DNA from: JBGQOG01 sp052113705
GTDB lineage: Bacteria > Pseudomonadota > Alphaproteobacteria > Rhodobacterales > Rhodobacteraceae
NCBI RefSeq assembly: GCF_052113705.1
Contig: NZ_JBGQOG010000023.1
Coordinates: forward strand, 1-55,752
DNA length: 55,752 nucleotides
Reading direction: 5' to 3'
In this document: piece by piece, positions 25,340-32,410 of the stretch
How positions within the stretch are numbered: the first letter of the stretch is position 1
How the letters are laid out: each line of letters begins with the position of its first letter
The notes under the pieces: model-generated
What the model saw: only the letters and a program-made list of their open reading frames with translations
Database searches by the model: none
Told to the model about the DNA's origin: nothing
Translations under genes and position numbers: made by a program

Positions 25340-26521
25340 ATGTGCCCGCCCCTTCCCCCCCTGCGTCTGGTTGGCGCCGAGATCCTGCGCGACGGCCAGA
25401 TGCAGCGGCGGTCACTGGCCCTAGCCGAGGGTCGGGTCACCAAAGGGCCGCTTCCGGCGGTGGATCTGAGCGGCTATTATCTGATGCCCGGCGTGATCGA
25501 CCTGCATGGCGACGCGTTTGAGCGGCATATCGCGCCCCGCCCCTCCGCCCCGTTTCCGCTGATTGACGGCATCGCCAGCGCCGACCGCGAGGCGGCGGCG
25601 AATGGCGTCACCACCGCCTGGTTCGCGCAGGGCTGGAGCTGGGAGGGCGGTCACCGCGGCCCCGACCATGCCGAAGCGGTGCTGCAGGCAGTGAGCGATT
25701 ACCGCCCGCGCGCCCTGACCGACATCCGCGTGCAGCTGCGCGCCGAGACGCATCTGGTCGACCATGGCCGCCGCCTGATCGCGGCCGTGCAGCGCTATGA
25801 TGTCGATTATGTGGTCTTCAACAACCATCTGGATGAGGCGCTGGAAATCGCCCGCCGCTCGCCCGAGGATTTCGCTCTCTGGGCGCGCAAACTGGGCCGC
25901 AGCACCGAGGCGCATCACGCCGCGATCCGCTATGCCTCTGAGCGCAAACGCGAGGTGCCCCGGCATCTGTGCACTTTGGCCGAGGCCTTTGACGCCCTGG
26001 GCGTCGCCTATGGCAGCCATGACGATATGGACGGCGAAACCCGCGAGCGTTTTTCCATGATCGGCGCGCGGATTTCGGAATTCCCCACCGCGCATGAGGC
26101 GGCGGCGGCGGCGCGGGCGATGGGTGATCCGGTGCTGATGGGGGCGCCGAATGTGGTGCGCGGCGGCTCGCAATCGGGCAATATCGCCGCGACCGATCTG
26201 ATCGCCGCCGGGCTTTGCGATGCGCTGGTCTCGGATTACTACTACCCCGCGCTGGTGCAGGCGGCCTTCCGGCTGGTCGATCTCAGGCTGAAAACCTTGG
26301 CCGAAGCCTGGGCGATGATCTCGACCCGCCCCGCCGAGATCCTCCGCCTCGCCGACCGCGGGCATCTGGGCTACGGCATGCGCGCCGATGTGACGGTGGT
26401 GAATGCCGAGACCCGCAGCGTTGAAGCGACCATCTCCGGTGGCCGCCTGACCTATCTGGCGGGCGAGGCCGGGCGGCGGTTTCTGGGCGCGGATGCCGGG
26501 CTGCAACTCGCCGCGGAGTGA
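25340..26521 (+). CDS. phnM: Second PhnM-like amidohydrolase
   Basis: A 393-aa paralogue of the PhnM at 16147. It keeps the amidohydrolase signatures VIDLHGDAFERHIAPRP, YGSHDDMDGETRERF and MGAPNVVRGGSQSGN, but GDAFERH replaces TDNLERH and it lacks the SLMDHTPGQRQF block, having YVVFNNHLDEALEIA there instead. It therefore represents a different PhnM subgroup, perhaps hydrolysing another triphosphate in the pathway. It follows phnF. The ATG at 25340 is preceded by a GTG; the true start could be either. Confidence 0.88.
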   Translation: MCPPLPPLRLVGAEILRDGQMQRRSLALAEGRVTKGPLPAVDLSGYYLMPGVIDLHGDAFERHIAPRPSAPFPLIDGIASADREAAANGVTTAWFAQGWSWEGGHRGPDHAEAVLQAVSDYRPRALTDIRVQLRAETHLVDHGRRLIAAVQRYDVDYVVFNNHLDEALEIARRSPEDFALWARKLGRSTEAHHAAIRYASERKREVPRHLCTLAEAFDALGVAYGSHDDMDGETRERFSMIGARISEFPTAHEAAAAARAMGDPVLMGAPNVVRGGSQSGNIAATDLIAAGLCDALVSDYYYPALVQAAFRLVDLRLKTLAEAWAMISTRPAEILRLADRGHLGYGMRADVTVVNAETRSVEATISGGRLTYLAGEAGRRFLGADAGLQLAAE

Positions 26522-26559
26522 CCGCCCGGCGAGGCGCTGACGCCCGGCAGGCAGATCCC

Positions 26560-27177
26560 TCAGCCGCCGTAGGCCTCCAGAAACGCTTCAATCTCCAGCG
26601 ACCGGAAGTCCTGCAAGGCGCCGCGCAGACGGGCATGGTCCCAATCCCACCAGGCCAGCGCCATCAGCCGCTCGGCAATCGGCGCGGCAAAACGCGCCCG
26701 CAGGGGCACGGCGGGCACCCCCGCCACGATCATGTAAGGGGCAACATCGCGGGTCACCACCGCGCCCGCCGCCACCACCGCCCCATGCCCAATGGTCACC
26801 TCGGGCTTGACGATCACCCCATGCCCCAGCCAGGTGTCATGGCCGATCACCGAGCGCCGCGCCGCGCGGGCGGCAAAGAAATCCGCATCCGCCGCGACAT
26901 CATCCCAGTAATATTCCGAACGATAGAGGAAATGGTGCAGGCTGGCGCGGTCCATCGGATGATCCGTCGGCCCCACCCGGCAAAAGGCCGCGATATTGGC
27001 GAACTTGCCGATCCGGGTATTGGCAATGTCGCAAAACCGCTCGCAATAGCTGTAATCCCCCAGTTCGGAATTCAGCAACCGCGCGCCCTCACCCACCTCA
27101 CAAAACCGCCCCAGCGTCGAGGCCACAACCTCGGCCCCCGCATGCAGCAGCGGCCGCCCTTCGGATAGTTTCGCCAT
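26560..27177 (-). CDS. Hexapeptide-repeat transferase of phosphonate clusters (TIGR03308 type)
   Basis: A 205-aa left-handed beta-helix acyltransferase-like protein. Hexapeptide repeats run through GAEVVASTLGRFCEVGEGARL, RIGKFANIAAFCRVG and IGHDTWLGHGVIVKPEVTIG; the NHPxxR-like catalytic region reads GPTDHPMDRASLHHF. Members of this family accompany C-P lyase genes in alphaproteobacteria and may acetylate aminophosphonates or a pathway intermediate, a role like that of PhnO, which is absent here. It lies downstream of phnE, separated by dispersed repeat copy B. Confidence 0.85.
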   Translation of the reverse strand: MAKLSEGRPLLHAGAEVVASTLGRFCEVGEGARLLNSELGDYSYCERFCDIANTRIGKFANIAAFCRVGPTDHPMDRASLHHFLYRSEYYWDDVAADADFFAARAARRSVIGHDTWLGHGVIVKPEVTIGHGAVVAAGAVVTRDVAPYMIVAGVPAVPLRARFAAPIAERLMALAWWDWDHARLRGALQDFRSLEIEAFLEAYGG

Positions 27178-27212
27178 CATCCCGCTCCCCGGAAGGGCAC
27201 ACCCGCCCCCCT

Positions 27213-27250
27213 TTGCTTCGTTCCAAATATCCCCGCCGGAGGCTTCCCCG
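27213..27250 (-). repeat. Dispersed repeat copy B
   Basis: Minus-strand GCCTCCGGCGGGG followed by ATATTTGGAACGAAGCAA lies just after the phnE stop and before the transferase gene. It is the best intergenic match to copies A, C and D and has the same orientation relative to the flanking genes. Confidence 0.9.
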
Positions 27251-27259
27251 GCCGGGACC

Positions 27260-28600
27260 CTAGCGCGACCCGCCGATCAGTTTCCGACGGATCTTGCCGG
27301 AAACCCAATCCATCAGCATCACCAGCAGAATGATCAGCACGATATAATAGCTGACCTCCTCCCAATCGCGCTGGGTGATGATCGCCTGCGTCAGCAACAG
27401 CCCGATGCCGCCGCCGACAATTGCCCCGATCACCGTGGCGCTGCGGGTGTTTGACTCGAGGTAATAGAGCAGCTGCGACAGGATCACCGGCGCGATCTGC
27501 GGCAAGACGCCAAAGCGGTTGCGCTGCAGGGCATTGGCCCCGGTGGCGCGCAGCCCCTCCACCTGTTTGCGGTCGGAATTCTCCAGCGCCTCCGAGAAGA
27601 GCTTGCCGAAACTGCCGGTATCGGTCAGCAGGATCGCCAGCGCCCCGGTCAGCGGCCCCGGCCCGAAAGCACGGCTGAGCACGATGGTCCAGATCAGCCC
27701 GTCCACCCCGCGCAGAAAGTCAAAGAGCCGCCGCATCAGCTGCCGCACCACGCCGCTCGGCGCGAACCCCTTGGCCGAGAGAAAGGCCAGAGGCAGCGCG
27801 ATCAGCCCGGCACCAAAGGTGCCCAGAAACGCCATCAAGAGGGTCTCGAACAGCGCCCAGGCCACATCCGAATGCCGCCAGACGGCGTTGTGCCAAAAAT
27901 CATCCGCCATTCCCGCGATGTTGCTCTGTGCCGGGTCAAGACGCGGCGCGGTGGTGGCGAGGGTCAAGAGTTCCAGCGGCGATTTGCCGAAATAGGGGCT
28001 GTCGAGGGTGAAAAAGAACATCTCCCAGCCCGCGAAGCGGCGGAACACCTCGACCTTGGATTTGGTCACCGTCAGGCGGCCACCCTCCGTCGTCACCCCC
28101 ACCCGCGTGCGGCTGGCGCTGATCCAGTCCGGCACCGTGCCATCGGGCGTGGTCAGGGTGATGCCCGCCGGGGTCTGCGCAATCTCCAGCACACCATAGC
28201 CCGCGATCTGCATCTCTGCCCCCGCGGGCCCGATCAGCACGGTTTCATCGCCGGGCAGCGCGACCCGCGTCGCCTCCCCCTCGGCCGTCACCCAATCGGG
28301 CCAGCGGTCGGCGGGATAGGTGCCCTTGCGCTCGCCCTCGATCGAGACGGAGGTCTCGCCCGAGCGGCTGTCGCGGGTGACATGGGTCTTGTAGCTCCAG
28401 AAATCCGACAGAAGGATCGCGGCATTTTCCGGGCGCAGCCGTCCGGCCAGACCACCGATGTCAAAGGCAAAGAAAATATAGGTCAGATAGGCCAGCAGCA
28501 CGGCGGGCACCGCCAATGCGCGCAGCTTTTTGCGGGCAAAGAGGCGGTCGGCCTCGCGTTTCGCAGGGGCCTCTCCGGCCCCGAAATCCATCGCAACCAT
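27260..28600 (-). CDS. phnE: Phosphonate ABC transporter permease PhnE, long form
   Basis: Inner-membrane permease of the PhnCDE phosphonate importer. At 446 aa it is much longer than the usual 250-300. One helix near residue 40 is followed by a periplasmic domain of about 170 residues (to about 215), then the standard permease part with LLMAFLGTFGAGLIALPLAF and the cytoplasmic EAA-type loop ALENSDRKQVEGLRATGAN. The ATG at 28600 overlaps the stop of the upstream phnE by one base. The two phnE products probably form a heterodimer. Confidence 0.93.
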   Translation of the reverse strand: MVAMDFGAGEAPAKREADRLFARKKLRALAVPAVLLAYLTYIFFAFDIGGLAGRLRPENAAILLSDFWSYKTHVTRDSRSGETSVSIEGERKGTYPADRWPDWVTAEGEATRVALPGDETVLIGPAGAEMQIAGYGVLEIAQTPAGITLTTPDGTVPDWISASRTRVGVTTEGGRLTVTKSKVEVFRRFAGWEMFFFTLDSPYFGKSPLELLTLATTAPRLDPAQSNIAGMADDFWHNAVWRHSDVAWALFETLLMAFLGTFGAGLIALPLAFLSAKGFAPSGVVRQLMRRLFDFLRGVDGLIWTIVLSRAFGPGPLTGALAILLTDTGSFGKLFSEALENSDRKQVEGLRATGANALQRNRFGVLPQIAPVILSQLLYYLESNTRSATVIGAIVGGGIGLLLTQAIITQRDWEEVSYYIVLIILLVMLMDWVSGKIRRKLIGGSR

Positions 28601-29502
28601 CAGTGGCTCTCCCCGGTGATCTTGTTGCGCCAATAGCTGGACAGCTGGTCAAAGGTGACGATGGCGGCAAAGAGCAAGAGAAAGATCGCGGCGGCGGCGG
28701 CGTAACGACCCTGCCCCCAGCCAATGGCGATCTTCAGCTCATAACCGATGCCGCCCGCGCCGACGAAGCCCAGAATGGCCGAGGCGCGGATGTTGATCTC
28801 GAACCGCATCAGCATGTAGGAGAGCCAGTTCGGCGCCACCTGCGGGATGATCCCCAGCCAGACCCGCTGGAACCAACTGGCCCCCACCGAGGTCAGCCCC
28901 TCCACCGGTTTCAGATCGGCGTTTTCGGCCACCTCCGAGAATTGCTTGCCCAAAGCACCGATGCTGTGAAAGGCGATGGCGAGCATGGCGGGCACCGGCC
29001 CGCCGCCGAGCAAAAAGATCAGGACGAGCGCAATCACCACATCGGGCATCGCCCGGGTGATGTCGAGGATCCGCCGCAGCGGCCCGACCAGCGCGGGCAT
29101 GGGCGCCAGCCCCGGTGTGGCCAGCAGCGACAAAAGCCCCGCAAAGAGCGCGCCCAACAGGGTGGAAACCGCGGCGATGTTCACCGTCTCGATCAGCGCG
29201 GGCAGAAATTGCAGCATCAGGGCGGGCAGATCGCGCCAGTCGCGCAGGGCTTCGGAGATCAGCTCCTGCGGAAAGTCAAAAACGCGGTGCAGGCCGGACC
29301 AAAAGCCCCCCGCATTGCGCGCATCGGCCAGATCGAAACCGCCCGCCATCAGGAGCACAAAGATCGTGAGCAGGATCCCGGTATAAAGCCGCTTGCGCTG
29401 CGTCATCGCCATGTAGTCGGCCCGGATCGCCGTCAGATCGCTCTCTGCCCTGACCCCGCCGCCCGCAGCGCCGCTGCTGCGCTGTACCACTTGCCCGCTC
29501 AT
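28600..29502 (-). CDS. phnE: Phosphonate ABC transporter permease PhnE, short form
   Basis: The second PhnE-type permease, 300 aa. The EAA-type loop reads VAENADLKPVEGLTSVGAS, matching that of the downstream long PhnE, and membrane segments such as VNIAAVSTLLGALFAGLLSLL are clear. I use the ATG at 29502 (MSGQVVQ). It sits 96 bases after phnD, with an attenuator-like hairpin between them. Confidence 0.93.
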   Translation of the reverse strand: MSGQVVQRSSGAAGGGVRAESDLTAIRADYMAMTQRKRLYTGILLTIFVLLMAGGFDLADARNAGGFWSGLHRVFDFPQELISEALRDWRDLPALMLQFLPALIETVNIAAVSTLLGALFAGLLSLLATPGLAPMPALVGPLRRILDITRAMPDVVIALVLIFLLGGGPVPAMLAIAFHSIGALGKQFSEVAENADLKPVEGLTSVGASWFQRVWLGIIPQVAPNWLSYMLMRFEINIRASAILGFVGAGGIGYELKIAIGWGQGRYAAAAAIFLLLFAAIVTFDQLSSYWRNKITGESH

Positions 29503-29550
29503 CCGCGCCCCCGTCCTGACCCGGACCCGCCCCAAAGGACGCGGCCCATG

Positions 29551-29579
29551 AAAAAGAGCGGGCCCCGCAAGAGGCCCGC
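29551..29579 (-). terminator. Hairpin between phnD and phnE
   Basis: On the minus strand GCGGGCC and GGCCCGC form a stem with an eight-base loop, then TCTTTTT. It looks like a rho-independent terminator inside the phnCDEE operon and probably acts as an attenuator that keeps the binding protein in excess over the permeases. Confidence 0.75.
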
Positions 29580-29598
29580 CCGATGGTACTGAAAAGTC

Positions 29599-30498
29599 TT
29601 AGTTACCCAAGGATTTGCGCGCCGCGATGATCGAGGCATATTGGTCGTGGGTGACGGGGATAAAGTCTTTTGCATCACCCTGAGCCACACCATAGGCGCA
29701 GTCTTTGTCAGTCTCGTGAAGGTCCGCGGTCAGTTGCGTGACTTTTTCCTTCACATCCGCCGGCAGCGCCTTGCGCACCACCATCGGACCTTCGACGATC
29801 AGGTTGGATTGCCAGATCTGCACCAGATCGTTCATGTCGACGAGGCCCGCATCGGCAGCCTTGCGCAACGCGCCGGTGTTATAGCCGTCTTCCCAGTTGC
29901 CCAGACCGTCGGCCCAGGTCACGCCTGCATCCACATCGCCATTGGCCACGGCAACGATGGTCTGCTCATGGCCGCCGGTGAATTTGATGTCGCCGAAGAA
30001 CTCGCCCGGCTTCATCGAATAGCCCGCCGCGGTGATCTCGATGTTCGGGATCAGATAGCCCGAGGTCGAGTTGGGATCGCCAAAGCCAAAGCTCTTGCCC
30101 TTGAGATCGGCGAGCGTGGTGATGCCGCTGTCCTTGCGGGCAAAACCGATCGAGTAATAGCCGATCGAGCCATCTTCGTTCTGCTTCACCAGCACCGGCT
30201 CAACCGCTTCCGGGTCGGTCAGGTAGATCTTGGCATAGGACGAAGCACCCAGCCAGGCCATGTCAAGCGTACCGCCGAGCAGGCCCTGGATCACGCCGTC
30301 ATAATCGGCCGGGGTGAAAACCTTGACCGGCACGCCCAGCGCCGCTTCGATTTTCGCGCGGTAGCATTCGTTCGAGGTCATCCGGTCCTGCGCGTTTTCA
30401 CCGCCGAGGATGCCGATGTTGAATTCCTTGATCTCCTGCGCCGAGAGCGGTGCGGCGAGGGTCGAGCTGGCCAAAAGCGCCAAAAGCAGTTTTTTCAT
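29599..30498 (-). CDS. phnD: Phosphonate-binding periplasmic protein PhnD
   Basis: Solute-binding protein delivering phosphonates to PhnCE. The 299-aa precursor has a clear signal peptide (MKKLLLALLASSTLAAPLSA, cleaved near residue 21). Mature-family blocks include FNIGILGGENAQDR, LGASSYAKIYL, FGDPNSTSGYLIP and GVTWADG. It follows phnC by 79 bases. Confidence 0.96.
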   Translation of the reverse strand: MKKLLLALLASSTLAAPLSAQEIKEFNIGILGGENAQDRMTSNECYRAKIEAALGVPVKVFTPADYDGVIQGLLGGTLDMAWLGASSYAKIYLTDPEAVEPVLVKQNEDGSIGYYSIGFARKDSGITTLADLKGKSFGFGDPNSTSGYLIPNIEITAAGYSMKPGEFFGDIKFTGGHEQTIVAVANGDVDAGVTWADGLGNWEDGYNTGALRKAADAGLVDMNDLVQIWQSNLIVEGPMVVRKALPADVKEKVTQLTADLHETDKDCAYGVAQGDAKDFIPVTHDQYASIIAARKSLGN

Positions 30499-30577
30499 GG
30501 TCTCTCTCCGGTTTGTACTGCGGCCCCCTTCGGGGTGCCGGTGTTCGGGGTCTGTGAAAGGGTCGGTCTGTGAAAAT

Positions 30578-31432
30578 TCAGTCAGCCAGCAGTTTTTGCG
30601 CATAGGCGGCATCGGCCGCCTCCGGCGTGCCGCCATCGGTGTCATGCGCCGCCAGCGCCTCGATCGAGGTCGAGGTGGCGGCCTCGGAAAACGAGGCATC
30701 CGCGCCATAGATCTCGCGCGCGGCAGAGGTGGTCAGTTGCGCGGGCGCGCCGTCAAAGACGATGCGTCCGGCCCGCATGCCGATCACCCGGTCGCAATAG
30801 CGGCGCGCGGTGTCCAGCGTGTGAAGGTTGGCGATGACGGTGCGGCCATCCTCTTCATGGATGTCGCGCAGGGCCTGCATCACCACCTGCGCATTCATCG
30901 GATCGAGGCTGGCAATCGGCTCATCGGCCAGAATGAATTTCGGGTCCTGCATCAGCGCGCGGGCAATCGCCACGCGTTGCTGTTGCCCGCCCGAGAGCGC
31001 CTCGGCGCGTTTACCGGCCTGCTCGGCAATGCCAAGGCGGGCCAGAATGTCGATGGCGCGGTGGATATCCTCGCGCGGCCAGAGGCTGAACAGCGTCTGC
31101 AAGGTGCCGCGGCGGTTGAGAAGGCCGTGGAGGACGTTCGAGACCACATCCATCCGGGGGACGAGGTTGAACTGCTGAAAAATCATCGCGCATTGGCTTT
31201 GCCAGGCACGTTTGTCAGCGCCCTTCAGCGCCAGCACATCGCGCCCGTCGACGATAAGCTGTCCGTCGCTGGCATCCGTCAGCCGGTTCATCATCCGCAG
31301 AAAGGTGGATTTCCCCGCGCCGGAACGGCCAATGATGCCGATCATCATCGGGCGTTCCACGGTGAAGGTGGCATTGTCCACCGCCCGCGTCTGACCAAAC
31401 AGGCGCGTGACGCCCCGCACTTCCATCAGCAT
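30578..31432 (-). CDS. phnC: Phosphonate ABC transporter ATPase PhnC
   Basis: ATP-binding subunit of the phosphonate importer, 284 aa. Walker A GRSGAGKST, signature LSGGQQQRVAIARAL, Walker B FILADEPIASLDP and the switch His in ANLHTLD are present. An extra C-terminal 35 residues (ATSTSIEALAAHDTDGG) look disordered. The ATG at 31432 gives MLMEVRG; ATG 31426 is the alternative. First gene of phnC-D-E-E-transferase. Confidence 0.95.
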   Translation of the reverse strand: MLMEVRGVTRLFGQTRAVDNATFTVERPMMIGIIGRSGAGKSTFLRMMNRLTDASDGQLIVDGRDVLALKGADKRAWQSQCAMIFQQFNLVPRMDVVSNVLHGLLNRRGTLQTLFSLWPREDIHRAIDILARLGIAEQAGKRAEALSGGQQQRVAIARALMQDPKFILADEPIASLDPMNAQVVMQALRDIHEEDGRTVIANLHTLDTARRYCDRVIGMRAGRIVFDGAPAQLTTSAAREIYGADASFSEAATSTSIEALAAHDTDGGTPEAADAAYAQKLLAD

Positions 31433-31565
31433 CGCATTCCCCAGCAAAAGGCCGCGCTGCCCCGGATGGGTTGGTGCGGCAGGCCTCAGCAACCGGCGCC
31501 CGTTGCGGGCCCCTCGTTCGAGGTGGAGGGATAGGGGGCCGTCGTTACAGCCGGGCGGCAGAGGT

Positions 31566-31583
31566 GCGAAACTTATGTGACAG
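31566..31583 (-). promoter_or_regulatory. Weak Pho-box-like repeat upstream of phnC
   Basis: On the minus strand CTGTCAC-ATAA-GTTTCGC has one perfect Pho-box half and one half with four of seven matches, at 11-base spacing, 134 bases upstream of phnC and pointing to it. Weaker than the phnG site. Confidence 0.35.
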
Positions 31584-31698
31584 CCCCCCCCTGCGCCCGC
31601 CCCCCACCTTGTGCCCGATGGGACGGGCCGGGCACGCTTGGCCCGGCAAAACACGCATAGCAGCACGTAGGGACGGGACGCGGAGGTCGGCACGCGGG

Positions 31699-31775
31699 GA
31701 CACGGGACACGGGACACGGGACACGGGACACGGGACACGGGACACGGGACACGGGACACGGGACACGGGACACGG
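31699..31775. repeat. Heptanucleotide tandem array, 11 copies
   Basis: Eleven perfect copies of GACACGG (CCGTGTC on the minus strand) in 77 bases, flanked on the left by degenerate units (GGGACGGGACGCGG around 31670). It resembles the array at 1-77 in period, copy number and a CCCG core (CCCGTGT versus CCCGGCA). It lies about 115 bases upstream of the ArsR-type gene and 267 upstream of phnC. Confidence 0.97.
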
Positions 31776-31889
31776 GGAAGATCCGCGAGAGCGGCATATC
31801 GCGCAATCGCGTGAAGCAGCGCCGGGCAATCTTGTCTGGCCCCTTTTGATATATTACCTTTTCCCGATATGTTGCGACAGGAGCCACGC

Positions 31890-32288
31890 ATGGCAGCCGA
31901 CCAGAACCCCCTTCCCGATACCGCCCCGACCGACGCGCCCGGTTGCGCTGCGATCTCGACGGAAGAGATGGTGGTGCGCGCCGAAGCGGCTTCGGCCTTT
32001 CTCAAGGCGTTGGCGCATGAGGGGCGGCTGATGATCCTGTGCCATCTCTCGGCGGGGGAACGCTCGGTGACCGAGCTGGAGCAACTTTTGTCCGTGCGAC
32101 AGGCCGCGGTCAGCCAACAGCTCTCGCGTCTGCGCGAAGAGGGGCTGGTGGCATGCCGCCGTGAGGGTAAGGCGATGTATTATTCGCTGGCCGACAGCCG
32201 TGCCCAGCGCCTGATCGCCCTGATGTATGAAATGTTCTGCGCACCTGAGGCCGAGCAGGGCACAGAGCTGACCAGCGACGCCGCCTGA
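31890..32288 (+). CDS. ArsR-family repressor of the SqrR/BigR (sulfur-sensing) type
   Basis: A 132-aa winged-helix repressor. The recognition region is VTELEQLLSVRQAAVSQQLS, with wing REGKAMYYSLAD. Cys51 (LMILCHL) and Cys117 (EMFC) are 66 residues apart, the same spacing as the redox pair Cys41/Cys107 of R. capsulatus SqrR and Cys42/Cys108 of Xylella BigR, which sense persulfide; Cys19 and Cys89 are extra. AGGAG lies eight bases before the ATG at 31890. It is convergent with an RND efflux pair whose promoter carries an SqrR-type motif. Confidence 0.85.
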   Translation: MAADQNPLPDTAPTDAPGCAAISTEEMVVRAEAASAFLKALAHEGRLMILCHLSAGERSVTELEQLLSVRQAAVSQQLSRLREEGLVACRREGKAMYYSLADSRAQRLIALMYEMFCAPEAEQGTELTSDAA

Positions 32289-32356
32289 GGAGCGGGCCAC
32301 CTGCCCCGCTCTTTCCTGCCCTGCGCTTCCCGGCCCTGCGTTTTCCTGGGCCGCAA

Positions 32357-32395
32357 ACGACAAACGCCCGCCTGAGACAGGCGGGCGTTTGTCGT
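32357..32395. terminator. Bidirectional terminator, 18-bp perfect hairpin
   Basis: ACGACAAACGCCCGCCTG (32357-32374) is fully complementary to CAGGCGGGCGTTTGTCGT (32378-32395) with a three-base loop. AAA/TTT lie inside the stem on both sides, so it can stop transcription from the ArsR-type gene and from the convergent RND operon. Confidence 0.85.
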
Positions 32396-32410
32396 GACCG
32401 GGGGCCGGTG

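Larger units (their letters stand above)
31433..31889. other. Intergenic region between phnC and the ArsR-type gene
   Basis: These 457 bases separate two divergent genes and hold no credible ORF. They contain a Pho-box-like repeat toward phnC, an inverted repeat GTGCCC...GGGCAC around 31611-31634, the 11-copy heptamer array, and an AT-rich stretch (31845-31875) suited to the promoter of the ArsR-type gene. Confidence 0.7.

Noticed and set aside
31500..31540. tRNA-like GTTCGAGGT near 31527
   Set aside because: No cloverleaf or acceptor stem can be formed around it.
31836..31889. SqrR-type ATTC-N8-GAAT site upstream of the ArsR-type repressor gene
   Set aside because: The AT-rich region has no match, so autoregulation through this motif is not supported.
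31471..32031. Frames with DTGHGTR- or PVSRVPC-type repeats across the heptamer array
   Set aside because: A seven-base unit without stops gives periodic peptides in every frame; no start site or family supports them.
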